From Codonopsis lanceolata (lineage: Eukaryota > Streptophyta > Magnoliopsida > Asterales > Campanulaceae): a stretch of 64,000 bases of DNA. Of the stretch, positions 45,165 to 57,834 are shown in pieces (position 1 is the first letter of the stretch; each line of letters opens with the position of its first letter). The notes beneath the pieces were generated by a model. That model did not search any database and was not told where the DNA came from. It saw only the letters and a program-made list of their open reading frames with translations. The position numbers and the translations under genes are program-made. The stretch spans positions 3,754,434-3,818,433 of the forward strand of contig CM028382.1 of NCBI GenBank assembly GCA_013146195.2, given 5' to 3'.

Positions 45165-46003
45165 CAACCTTTAATAAACCTTAAACATTATAACTAACCA
45201 AAAGATATGTGAATTAAAATAAAAGAAAATTATTTATGAATGAAAGAAACATGAAGCTTATAGGGATGATAAAAAATATTAAAATATTAAATAAAAACCC
45301 CAACATTTGTTTTTATTTTTTATTTTTTAATATTTTTTTGTATTCAAAATAGTTGATGCTTCATCCTGATTTTTCACATTTTATTTTTTTTTTAAAAATT
45401 TTTTGTTTCTCATTTAGGGATTAGGAGGGACCATTTTCTAAGTTAAGGTTTAAGGTTAGGCTTAGGGATTAGGGTTAGTATTAGAGTTAGGGTTTAAGGG
45501 GTTTAGGGGGAAGGGTTTAAGGTTTTAGGGAGGTTTGGTTTAAGGGTTAGGGGGTTAGGCAGGGTTAAGGTTGGGTTTAAGGGTTTAGTTTAAAGGGGGG
45601 GGTTTAAGGTTTAAGGGGGGTTTAGGGTTTGGTTTAGGTTGGTTTGGGGGTTTAGTTTTTGGTTTTAAGGTTTATTTTTAGGTTTTTTATGGTTTTAGGG
45701 ATTTTAGGTTTAATTTTCTTTTAATGTTGAAGGTTAGAGTTTAAGGAATCTTAAACCCTAACCCTTTATATGCCCTAACCAAACCAAACCCTAAAAAAAA
45801 ATAAATAAAATGAATGAAAACCCAAAAACTTCCAAAAAGGGGGTATTTTTCTTAGTCCCCCCCCCTAATCTCCCTTAAATCCCTAAACCCTAACCCTAAC
45901 TCTTATTCCCTAACCTTAAACCTTATACCTTAAACCCGAACCTCAATTAAAGCCTTAAACCTAACTTTCCCCACCTTTTAAACCGGATCGACTTAAACCC
46001 TTC
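45165..46003. repeat. Collapsed, degraded satellite unit
   Basis: Here the normal unit text loses many short blocks and gains homopolymers (GGGGGGGG, CCCCCCCCC). The GGTACC core is missing, and the distance between flanking centres is 2,251 instead of about 2,800. Units on both sides are nearly identical to the consensus. This is more like a low-quality consensus than mutational decay. Confidence 0.75.
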
Positions 46004-49000
46004 GAAGTTTCTAACCTTAAACCATAACCCTAAAACCTTAAACATTATACACTAACCCTAATCGCTAAACCATAAACCATAACTCTAATGCTAACCCTAA
46101 TCGATAAGTTTAACCTTAATCCCTATAACGAGAAACAAAAAATTATTTATGAATGAAAGAAACATGAAATGAACACGATAATCTCCATACGGATGAAGCA
46201 TCAACTATTTTGAATCAAAAAATATAAAAAATATTAAAAAAAAAAATATTTTGTACATAAACCGGTACCGCTTTGTGAACAAAAAATTTGTTTATTTATT
46301 TTTATTTTTTAATATTTTTTTGTATTCAAAATAGTTGATGCTTCATCCTTATGATGATTATCATGTTCATTTTATGTTTTTTCCTTCAAAAATATTTTTT
46401 TGTTTCTCATTCATAGGGATTAAGGTTAGGCTTAGGGATTAGGAGGATAAGACCATTTTCTAAGTTAAGGTTTAAGGTTAGGCTTAGGGATTAGGTTAGT
46501 ATTAGAGTTAGGGTTTAAGGTTTAGTTATTTGGGATAGTGCATAATATTTAAGGTTTTAGGGTTAAGGTTTAAGGTTAGAGACTCAAGGTTAGGGTTTAA
46601 GGTTTCGAATTAGGTTTAGGGATAAGGGTTAGGTTTAGGTGATACAATTGTTTTTGGTTTAAGGTTTATAGTTAGGCTTAGGCTTGGCGACAGGCTTAGA
46701 GTTAGGTTTAAGGTTTAAGGTTTAAGGTTTAAGGGTTTAAACTTTGGCTTAGGGATTAGGTTTAGGTTTAGGTTAAGGGTTTACAAAGGGTTTAAGGTTT
46801 AAGGGTTTAAGGTTTGGCTTAGGTTTAGGTTTAAGGTTTATGGTTTTAGGTTTTAGGTTTGGGGTTTATGGTTTTAGGTTTATGGTTTTAAGGTTTAACG
46901 CTTGGCTTAGGGATTAGGTTAGGTTTAAGGTTTAAGGTTTAGAGATTAGGTTTAATGTTGAAGGTTAGAGTTTAGGCTTAAGGTAATGGAAACCTTAAAT
47001 CTTAAACCCTAACCCTTTATATGCCCTAACCAAACCAAACCCTAAAATAAAAAATAAATAAAATGAATGAAAAACCCAAAAAACTTCCAAAGCCCGTAAC
47101 AGTGCTTAAACAACATTTTTTGGGATTAAAACGAAGTCATCACGGGTTACACCCTAAACCCTAAACCCTAAACCCTAATCTCTAAAACCTTAAATCTTAA
47201 ACCCTAAACCCTAAACCCTAACCCTAACTCTTATTCCCTAACCTTAAACCTTATACCTTAAACCTGAACCTCAATCCTAAAGCCTTAAACCCTAACTCTA
47301 GCCCTATCCCCAATCCCTAAGCCTAACCATAAACCTTAAACCAAAAACAATTGTCTCACTTAAACCTAACCCTTATCCCTAAACCTAATTGAAACCTTAA
47401 ACCCTAACCTCGAAGTTTCTAACCTTAAACCATAACCCTAAAACCTTAAACATTATACACTAACCCTAATCGCTAAACCATAAACCATAACTCTAATGCT
47501 AACCCTAATCGATAAGCCTAACCTTAATCCCTATAAACGAGAAACAAAAAAAATTATTTATGAATGAAAGAAACATGAAATGAACACGATAATCTCCATA
47601 CGGATGAAGCATCAACTATTTTGAATCCAAAAAATATAAAAAATATTAAAAAAAAAAATATTTTGTACATAAACCGGTACCGCTTTGTGAACAAAAAATT
47701 TGTTTATTTATTTTTATTTTTTAATATTTTTTTGTATTCAAAATAGTTGATGCTTCATCCTTATGATGATTATCATGTTCATTTTATGTTTTTTCCTTCA
47801 AAAATATTTTTTTGTTTCTCATTCATAGGGATTAAGGTTAGGCTTAGGGATTAGGAGGATAAGACCATTTTCTAAGTTAAGGTTTAAGGTTAGGCTTAGG
47901 GATTAGGTTAGTATGAGAGTTAGGGTTTAAGGTTTAGTTATTTGGGATAGTGCATAATATTTAAGGTTTTAGGGTTAAGGTTTAAGGTTAGAGACTCAAG
48001 GTTAGGGTTTAAGGTTTCAATTAGGTTTAGGGATAAGGGTTAGGTTTAGGTGATACAATTGTTTTTGGTTTAAGGTTTATAGTTAGGCTTAGGCTTGGCG
48101 ACTTAGAGCTTAGGTTTAAGGTTTAAGGTTTAAGGTTTAAGGGTTTAAACTTTGGCTTAGGGATTAGGTTTAGGTTTAGGTTAAGGGTTTACGGTAAAGG
48201 GTTTGTGTTTAAGGGTTTAAGGTTTGGCTTAGGTTTAGGGTTTAAGGTTTATGGTTTTAGGTTTTAGGTTTGGGGTTTATGGTTTTAGGTTTATGGTTTT
48301 AAGGTTTAACGCTTGGCTTAGGGATTAGGTTAGGTTTAAGGTTTAAGGTTTAGAGATTAGGTTTAATGTTGAAGGTTAGAGTTTAGGCTTAAGGTAACTG
48401 AAACCTTAAATCTTAAACCCTAACCCTTTATATGCCCTAACCAAACCAAACCCTAAAATAAAAAATAAATAAAAATGAATGAAAAACCCAAAAAACTTCC
48501 AAAGCCCGTAACAGTGCTTAAACAACATTTTTTGGGATTAAAACGAAGTCATCACGGGTTACACCCTAAACCCTAAACCCTAATCTCTAAAACCTTAAAT
48601 CTTAAACCCTAAACCCTAAACCCTAACCCTAACTCTTATTCCCTAACCTTAAACCTTATACCTTAAACCTGAACCTCAATCCTAAAGCCTTAAACCCTAA
48701 CTCTAGCCCTATCCCCAATCCCTAAGCCTAACCATAAACCTTAAACCAAAAACAATTGTCTCACTTAAACCCTAATCCTTATCCCTAAACCTAATTGAAA
48801 CCTTAAACCCTAACCTCGAGTTTCTAACCTTAAACCATAACCCTAAAACCTTAAACATTATACACTAACCCTAATCGCTAAACCATAAACCATAACTCTA
48901 ATGCTAACCCTAACCGATAAGCCTAACCTTAATCCCTATAAACGAGAAACAAAAAAATTATTTATGAATGAAAGAAACATGAAATGAACACGATAATCTC

Positions 49001-52000
49001 CATACGGATGAAGCATCACCTATTTTGAATCCAAAAAAAAAAAATATTAGAAAATAAAAAACTATTTTGTACATAAATTGGTACCAGTTTTGTGAACAAA
49101 AAATTTGTTTATTTATTTTTATTTTTTTAATATTTTTTTGTATTCAAAATAGTTGATGCTTCATCCTTATGATGATTATCATGTTCATTTTATGTTTTTT
49201 CCCTTCAAAAATATTTTTTTTGTTTCTCATTCATAGGGATTAAGGTTAGGCTTAGGGATTAGGGAGGATAAGACCATTTTCTAAGTTAAGGTTTAAGGTT
49301 AGGCTTAGGGATTAGGGTTAGTATTAGAGTTAGGGTTTAAGGTTTAGTTATTTGGGATAGTGCATAATATTTAAGGTTTTAGGGTTAAGGTTTAAGGTTA
49401 GAGACTCAAGGTTAGGGTTTAAGGTTTCGAATTAGGTTTAGGGATAAGGGTTAGGGTTTAGGTGATACAATTGTTTTTGGTTTAAGGTTTATAGTTAGGC
49501 TTAGGCTTGGCGCTTAGAGTTAGGGTTTAAGGTTTAAGGTTTAAGGTTTAAGGGTTTAAACTTTGGCTTAGGGATTAGGTTTAGGTTTAGGTTAAGGGTT
49601 TAGTAAAGGGTTTCGTGTTTAAGGGTTTAAGGTTTGGCTTAGGTTTAGGTTTAAGGTTTATGGTTTTAGGTTTTAGGTTTGGGGTTTATGGTTTTAGGTT
49701 TATGGTTTTAAGGTTTAACGCTTGGCTTAGGGATTAGGTTAGGTTTAAGGTTTAAGGTTTAGAGATTAGGGTTTAATGTTGAAGGTTAGAGTTTAGGCTT
49801 AAGGTAACGGAAACCTTAAATCTTAAACCCTAACCCTTTATATGCCCTAACCAAACCAAACCCTAAAATAAAAAATAAATAAAAATGAATGAAAACCCCA
49901 AAAAACTTCCAAAGCCCGTAACAGTGCTTAAACAACATTTTTTGGGATTAAAACGAAGTCATCACGGGTTACACCCTAAACCCTAAACCCTAAACCCTAA
50001 TCTCTAAAACCTTAAATCTTAAACCCTAAACCCTAAACCCTAACCCTAACTCTTATTCCCTAACCTTAAACCTTATACCTTAAACCTGAACCTCAATCCT
50101 AAAGCCTTAAACCCTAACTCTAGCCCTATCCCCAATCCCTAAGCCTAACCATAAACCTTAAACCAAAAACAATTGTCTCACTTAAACCCTAACCCTTATC
50201 CCTAAACCTAATTCGAAACCTTAAACCCTAACCTCGAGTTTCTAACCTTAAACCATAACCCTAAAACCTTAAACATTATACACTAACCCTAATCGCTAAA
50301 CCATAAACCATAACTCTAATGCTAACCCTAACCGATAAGCCTAACCTTAATCCCTATAAACGAGAAACAAAAAAATTATTTATGAATGAAAGAAACATGA
50401 AATGAACACGATAATCTCCATACGGATGAAGCATCAACTATTTTGAATCCAAAAAATATTAAAAATATTAAAAATAAAAAATATTTTGTACATAAACCGG
50501 TACCGCTTTGTGAACAAAAATTTGTTTATTTATTTTTATTTTTTAATATTTTTTTGTATTCAAAATAGTTGATGCTTCATCCTTATGATGATTATCATGT
50601 TCATTTTATGTTTTTTCCCTTCAAAAATATTTTTTTGTTTCTCATTCATAGGGATTAAGGTTAGGCTTAGGGATTAGGGAGGATAAGACCATTTTCTAAG
50701 TTAAGGTTTAAGGTTAGGCTTAGGGATTAGGGTTAGTATTAGAGTTAGGGTTTAAGTTTAGTTATTTGGGATAGTTATTTGGGTTAAGGTTTAGTAGAGA
50801 CTCATAATATTTAAGGTTTTAGGGTTAAGGTTTAAGGTTAGAGACTAGGTTAGGGTTTCAATTAGGTTTAGGGATAGGGTTAGGGTTTAGTTTAGTGATA
50901 CAATTGTTTTTGGTTTAAGGTTTATAGTTAGGCTTAGGCTTGGCGAGCTTAGAGTTAGGGTTTAAGGTTTAAGGTTTAAGGTTTAAGGGTTTAAACTTTG
51001 GCTTAGGGATTAGGTTTAGGTTTAGGTTAAGGGTTTACAAAGGGTTTAAGTGTTTAAGGGTTTAAGGTTTGGCTTAGGTTTAGGTTTAAGGTTTATGGTT
51101 TTAGGTTTTAGGTTTGGGGTTTATGGTTTTAGGGTTTATGGTTTTAAGGTTTAACGCTTGGCTTAGGGATTAGGTTAGGTTTAAGGTTTAAGGTTTAGAG
51201 ATTAGGGTTTAATGTTGAAGGTTAGAGTTTAGGCTTAAGGTAACGGAAACCTTAAATCTTAAACCCTAACCCTTTATATGCCCTAACCAAACCAAACCCT
51301 AAAATAAAAAATAAATAAAAATGAATGAAAAACCCAAAAAACTTCCAAAGCCCGTAACAGTGCTTAAACAACATTTTTTGGGATTAAAACGAAGTCATCA
51401 CGGGTTACACCCTAAACCCTAAACCCTAATCTCTAAAACCTTAAATCTTAAACCCTAAACCCTAACCCTAACTCTTATTCCCTAACCTTAAACCTTATAC
51501 CTTAAACCTGAACCTCAATCCTAAAGCCTTAAACCCTAACTCTAGCCCTATCCCCAATCCCTAAGCCTAACCATAAACCTTAAACCAAAAACAATTGTCT
51601 CACTTAAACCTAACCCTTATCCCTAAACCTAATTCGAAACCTTAAACCCTAACCTCGAGTTTCTAACCTTAAACCATAACCCTAAAACCTTAAACATTAT
51701 ACACTAACCCTAATCGCTAAACCATAAACCATAACTCTAATGCTAACCCTAATCGATAAGCCTAACCTTAATCCCTATAAACGAGAAACAAAAAAATTAT
51801 TTATGAATGAAAGAAACATGAAATGAACACGATAATCTCCATACGGATGAAGCATCAACTATTTTGAATCCAAAAAAATATTAAAAAATAAAAAAAAAAT
51901 ATTTTGTACATAAAACTGGTACCAGTTTTGTGAACAAAACATTTGTTTATTTATTTTTATTTTTTTAATATTTTTTTTGTATTCAAAATAGTTGATGCTT

Positions 52001-55000
52001 CATCCTTATGATGATTATCATGTTCATTTTATGTTTTTTCCCTTCAAAAATATTTTTTTTGTTTCTCATTCATAGGGATTAAGGTTAGGCTTAGGGATTA
52101 GGGAGGATAAGACCATTTTCTAAGTTAAGGTTTAAGGTTAGGCTTAGGGATTAGGGTTAGTATTAGAGTTAGGGTTTAAGGTTTAGTTATTTGGGATAGT
52201 GCATAATATTTAAGGTTTTAGGGTTAAGGTTTAAGGTTAGAGACTCAAGGTTAGGGTTTAAGGTTTCGAATTAGGTTTAGGGATAAGGGTTAGGGTTTAG
52301 GTGATACAATTGTTTTTGGTTTAAGGTTTATAGTTAGGCTTAGGCTTGGCGTCAGGCTTAGAGTTAGGGTTTAAGGTTTAAGGTTTAAGGTTTAAGGGTT
52401 TAAACTTTGGCTTAGGGATTAGGTTTAGGTTTAGGTTAAGGGTTTACTAAAGGGTTTCGTTTAAGGGTTTAAGGTTTGGCTTAGGTTTAGGTTTAAGGTT
52501 TATGGTTTTAGGTTTTAGGTTTGGTTTATGGTTTTAGGGTTTATGGTTTTAAGGTTTAACGCTTGGCTTAGGGATTAGGTTAGGTTTAAGGTTTAAGGTT
52601 TAGAGATTAGGTTTAATGTTGAAGGTTAGAGTTTAGGCTTAAGGTAACGGAAACCTTAAATCTTAAACCCTAACCCTTTATATGCCCTAACCAAACCAAA
52701 CCCTAAAATAAAAAATAAATAAAAATGAATGAAAAACCCAAAAAACTTCCAAAGCCCGTAACAGTGCTTAAACAACATTTTTTGGGATTAAAACGAAGTC
52801 ATCACGGGTTACACCCTAAACCCTAAACCCTAAACCCTAATCTCTAAAACCTTAAATCTTAAACCCTAAACCCTAACCCTAACTCTTATTCCCTAACCTT
52901 AAACCTTATACCTTAAACCTGAACCTCAATCCTAAAGCCTTAAACCCTAACTCTAGCCCTATCCCCAATCCCTAAGCCTAACCATAAACCTTAAACCAAA
53001 AACAATTGTCTCACTTAAACCATAACCCTTATCCCTAAACCTAATTCGAAACCTTAAACCCTAACCTCGAGTTTCTAACCTTAAACCATAACCCTAAAAC
53101 CTTAAACATTATACACTAACCCTAATCGCTAAACCATAAACCATAACTCTAATGCTAACCCTAACCGATAAGCCTAACCTTAATCCCTATAAACGAGAAA
53201 CAAAAAAAATTATTTATGAATGAAAGAAACATGAAATGAACACGATAATCTCCATACGGATGAAGCATCAACTATTTTGAATCCAAAAAAATATTAAAAA
53301 ATATTAAAAAATAAAAAATATTTTGTACATAAAACTGGTACCAGTTTTGTGAACAAAAAATTTGTTTATTTATTTTTATTTTTTAATATTTTTTTTGTAT
53401 TCAAAATAGTTGATGCTTCATCCTTATGATGATTATCATGTTCATTTTATGTTTTTTCCCTTCAAAAATATTTTTTTGTTTCTCATTCATAGGGATTAAG
53501 GTTAGGCTTAGGGATTAGGGAGGATAAGACCATTTTCTAAGTTAAGGTTTAAGGTTAGGCTTAGGGATTAGGGTTAGTATTAGAGTTAGGGTTTAAGGTT
53601 TAGTTATTTGGGATAGTGCATAATATTTAAGGTTTTAGGGTTAAGGTTTAAGGTTAGAGACTCAAGGTTAGGGTTTAAGGTTTCGAATTAGGTTTAGGGA
53701 TAAGGGTTAGGTTTAGGTGATACAATTGTTTTTGGTTTAAGGTTTATAGTTAGGCTTAGGCTTGGGACAGGCTTAGAGTTAGGTTTAAGGTTTAAGGTTT
53801 AAGGTTTAAGGGTTTAAACTTTGGCTTAGGGATTAGGTTTAGGGTTTAGGGTTTAGGGTTTAAGGTTTAAGGGTTTAAGGTTTGGGTTAGGGTTTAGGGT
53901 TTAAGGTTTATGGTTTTAGGTTTTAGGGTTTATGGTTTTAGGGTTTATGGTTTTAAGGTTTAACGTTTGGCTTAGGGATTAGGGTTAGGTTTAAGGTTTA
54001 AGGTTTAGAGATTAGGGTTTAATGTTGAAGGTTAGAGTTTAGGCTTAAGGTAACGGAAACCTTAAATCTTAAACCCTAACCCTTTATATGCCCTAACCAA
54101 ACCAAACCCTAAAATAAAAAATAAATAAAAATGAATGAAAACCCAAAAAACTTCCAAAGCCCGTAACAGTGCTTAAACAACATTTTTTGGGATTAAAACG
54201 AAGTCATCACGGGTTACACCCTAAACCCTAAACCCTAATCTCTAAAACCTTAAATCTTAAACCCTAAACCCTAAACCCTAACCCTAACTCTTATTCCCTA
54301 ACCTTAAACCTTATACCTTAAACCTGAACCTCAATCCTAAAGCCTTAAACCCTAACTCTAGCCCTATCCCCAATCCCTAAGCCTAACCATAAACCTTAAA
54401 CCAAAAACAATTGTCTCACTTAAACCCTAACCCTTATCCCTAAACCTAATTCGAAACCTTAAACCCTAACCTCGAGTTTCTAACCTTAAACCATAACCCT
54501 AAAACCTTAAACATTATACACTAACCCTAATCGCTAAACCATAAACCATAACTCTAATGCTAACCCTAACCGATAAGCCTAACCTTAATCCCTATAAACG
54601 AGAAACAAAAAAAATTATTTATGAATGAAAGAAACATGAAATGAACACGATAATCTCCATACGGATGAAGCATCAACTATTTTGAATCCAAAAAATATTA
54701 AAAATATTAAAAAATAAAAAATATTTTGTACATAAAACTGGTACCAGTTTTGTGAACAAAAATTTGTTTATTTATTTTTATTTTTTTAATATTTTTTTGT
54801 ATTCAAAATAGTTGATGCTTCATCCTTATGATGATTATCATGTTCATTTTATGTTTTTTCCCTTCAAAAATATTTTTTTTGTTTCTCATTCATAGGGATT
54901 AAGGTTAGGCTTAGGGATTAGGGAGGATAAGACCATTTTCTAAGTGATGTCGACCCAAGGGACCCCGGACCCCAATGCGAGACCCGACTTAGTCGCGTAG

Positions 55001-55920
55001 TCCAAATCAAGTTAAACACATAAGCATGCACAAGTAGGATTATAAAATTCATGTGGCGCAACATTGCATACGAATAACAACTTCGGCTACACTTGGGGAA
55101 AAACAACCTAATTTAAACAAGTCATCGGCGACGTTACAGCCGGAACCCAACAACTACTCCTACAATTAACACATGCTTATAAAACCTCAACGGCCACAAC
55201 ATGCCGGAGACAACAACAATAATAACACTTTAAACAAGCTTTAGCGGAAGAAACTGTGATGAACCATACACATATAAACAAGCTCGACATATAAGTCGGC
55301 ATACCAAAAGATTACAAATATCAAATATTTAAGTTACTACAACAACAAATTCCCAAGCCAAGTCTACATGACTTGCTTCCCAACGTCCTTTCCAAAATAA
55401 AAGATTAACCAGTTAAAGTCCAAAAGAGCAACCTCGCTCACAACGTCCAAGCGAATACGCGAATCTAGCGTGGGACGTCTCCTCGGCTTTGATCTAAGGA
55501 AAACAAAGCAAACAAATAGGGTAAGTCGAAAGACTTAGTAAGTTACCAAAATATGCATGTTCATGTTATAGCATGACATTTATCACAATTATGGCATATT
55601 ATCATCATTTAACACTTAGCACCTTATTCACATAAGTGCATAAAGTAAATCATACAAGTAGGATATGATAGTCACGGCCGCTTCGTAGCTCCTGCAAAAC
55701 ATTCTGTCACTGGTTCGTGCCATCGATGTTATGTGAATTCATCGACTATCGTCGAGTCCTACTCGATCTCAATAGCAAGCCAATGCGGCACTTAACTGAT
55801 ACGGCAAAGGGGCTACTTCCCCACTGCGGCCCACAGTGGAGGGGTGTGTGAAGTCCCAGGTGCGGCGATCCATAGCAAGCACGAATCCCATAATTCGTGA
55901 AGGCGATGCATCGTCCCACC

Positions 55921-56280
55921 TTGACTCAATAAACAAACCAAATTATGCCAGCTGGACTCAATGCAATGCACAAGTAGATATTTACTTGACTTAAACCAAT
56001 TAAGGACCGAATTCGACAAGAGCGAATTCGACCAACCAAGTAGGGTATTAATCTCTACTATAAAATCATATCAAGGCAATTAAATTGCACAAAACCAATC
56101 TTGACTCAATAAACAAACCAAATTATGTCAGCTGGACTCAATGCAATGCACAAGTAGATATTTACTTGACTTAAACCAATTAAGGACCGAATTCGACAAG
56201 AGCGAATTCGACCAACCAAGTAGGGTATTAATCTCTACTATAAAATCATATCAAGGCAATTAAATTGCACAAAACCAATC
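55921..56280. repeat. 180-bp tandem duplication inside the Gypsy LTR
   Basis: 55,921-56,100 is repeated at 56,101-56,280, with a single difference noticed (ATTATGCCAGC versus ATTATGTCAGC). Confidence 0.97.
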
Positions 56281-57627
56281 TTTCACAACAACTTGTTATA
56301 AACAATCAACCAAGCTCATACTTGAGTAAACCAAGTCAAACGGTGTCCAAACTTCGTAGGGATTGAAACTAGAGTTCAACACGTTCAAATATTCCCTAGA
56401 GTCGACTCCGTTGAGTCTTTGCTCTAAATTCCCAAATTTGGAGAAATTGAAGCTATGTGCTTCACAACCCAACCTAGGTCACTTCTAAGTTCAACAAGAG
56501 TATAAATTCACCTAAAACATTCTAATGCAATTCATGATCCTTATATAGTCCAATATTAAAGATACAACACATAACAACTTTCACACATATCTCATAGGCA
56601 TAAATTAGGGCATTTCCAAATAATATCACTTTCAACAACAAACATACTACATATTTATAACATGTTCAAGACCTCAATTAACATAATGAAAGAGTAATTT
56701 AAACTCCCAAAGGCAAGAAATCCACCTAAGCATGCTCCTAGCAAAATCATACATTTTAATTTCAAATGGAAAGCATAGGAAGCAATTATGTGTCCTCATT
56801 GACCTCACACATCATAAACTTTGTTTCCTTAGGGTCAATGAGAACTAAAATGAAGAAGAGTAACTTACCTAGCTTGGATAAAAACTCGAGAGAATCCAAA
56901 TCTAAACGGTGAAGTCGTTCCTTTCGTCTCACCCGTCGAGAATCCGAAGTTTGGCGGCGATCGAACGGTGGAATCCTTGGGGATCGGAGGAAGAAGAAGA
57001 ACTAGGGCTCAAAACTCAAGCCCCCAACTCTCTCTCTCTCTAACTTGTGAGAATAGGATGAACAAATGAAGGATTTACTGAAAATTTGGTCAAGGCTTGG
57101 TATTTATACCTCCAATCAAGAGAAGGGTACAAGGGGAATTTCTCAAGTGCAATTAGTGAGAATTAGGAAGTTAACAAACACTTAACCAAACTAAATTAAC
57201 CTCTAATTAAAGTTAGGACTTGATTAGGACTAAGTGTGGGTATTTAGGAAGGGTTTAGAGGGGGTTTAATGGGGGTAGGATAGGCATTTCACGACCTAAC
57301 TCAAAACAGGGGAAGAAAAATCCCGTAGCAGATCTGCAGGTGAGGCGGGCGCCTCACCCTCCATGCGGCCGCCTCATTCTCTCGAGGCTACTCCCAAGTT
57401 CAGTCCATTTTGAATTTGCTCTCTCTGCGGTTGAGGCGGGCGCCTCACGGCTCATGCCGCCTCGGCTCCAGAATCTCTAAAACTTGATCTAAACTTGATC
57501 TAAATGGTCCCAAACTTTTGGGCAACCATTCTAAGGTCTAACCCTACTCAAAACGAGTCGGAAACACACCCGAACAACAACCGGAACAAGGTAGAACAAG
57601 GCGCGAACCACGCGACGAATGAACAAC

Positions 57628-57643
57628 GAATCAAACTACAATC
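57628..57643. repeat. LINE target-site duplication, 3' side
   Basis: GAATCAAACTACAATC, identical to 63,529-63,544. Confidence 0.95.
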
Positions 57644-57834
57644 TTTTTTTTTATGAAACAGGGGCGGCACCCTGCATGATTTTATAGATTAGAGAAAAAG
57701 ATACAAACTTGAGGGGGACAACCAGCCTTGCCCTTATAAGAGGGAGGACGGAGGAGCCTGACCTCGAAAAAGAAAGGAGATACAAAAACAAACTCGAAAA
57801 AGGGCCACTACAATAGAAAGAACACAAAAGCAAC

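Larger units (their letters stand above)
34040..54944. repeat. Satellite array, unit about 1.4 kb, built of inverted telomere-like arms
   Basis: Fifteen central GGTACC dyads at 34,232; 35,598; 37,017; 38,391; 39,811; 41,208; 42,607; 44,013; 46,264; 47,676; 49,080; 50,499; 51,918; 53,337 and 54,740 give spacings of 1,366-1,420 bases, except one of 2,251 that holds a collapsed unit. Each unit has a CCCTAAA/CCTTAAA-rich left arm (about 660 bp), an AT-rich centre flanked by GATGAAGCATCAAC and its complement, and a TTTAGGG/TTTAAGG-rich right arm (about 700 bp). The arms are reverse complements: 38,030-38,118 against 35,934-36,022 differ at about 4 of 89 positions. A unique block (AAGCCCGTAACAGTGCTT..) follows each TTTAGGG-to-CCCTAAA junction. 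No open frame of 60 codons on either strand. Interrupted at 54,944 by a Gypsy LTR. Confidence 0.96.

Noticed and set aside
34040..54944. A real chromosome end (telomere)
   Set aside because: Heptamers are degenerate, their direction flips twice per unit, and the block is flanked on both sides by other sequence.
34040..54944. CRISPR-like regular repeat array
   Set aside because: Units of 1.4 kb repeat as a whole with no short repeat/unique spacer pattern, and the context is plant DNA.
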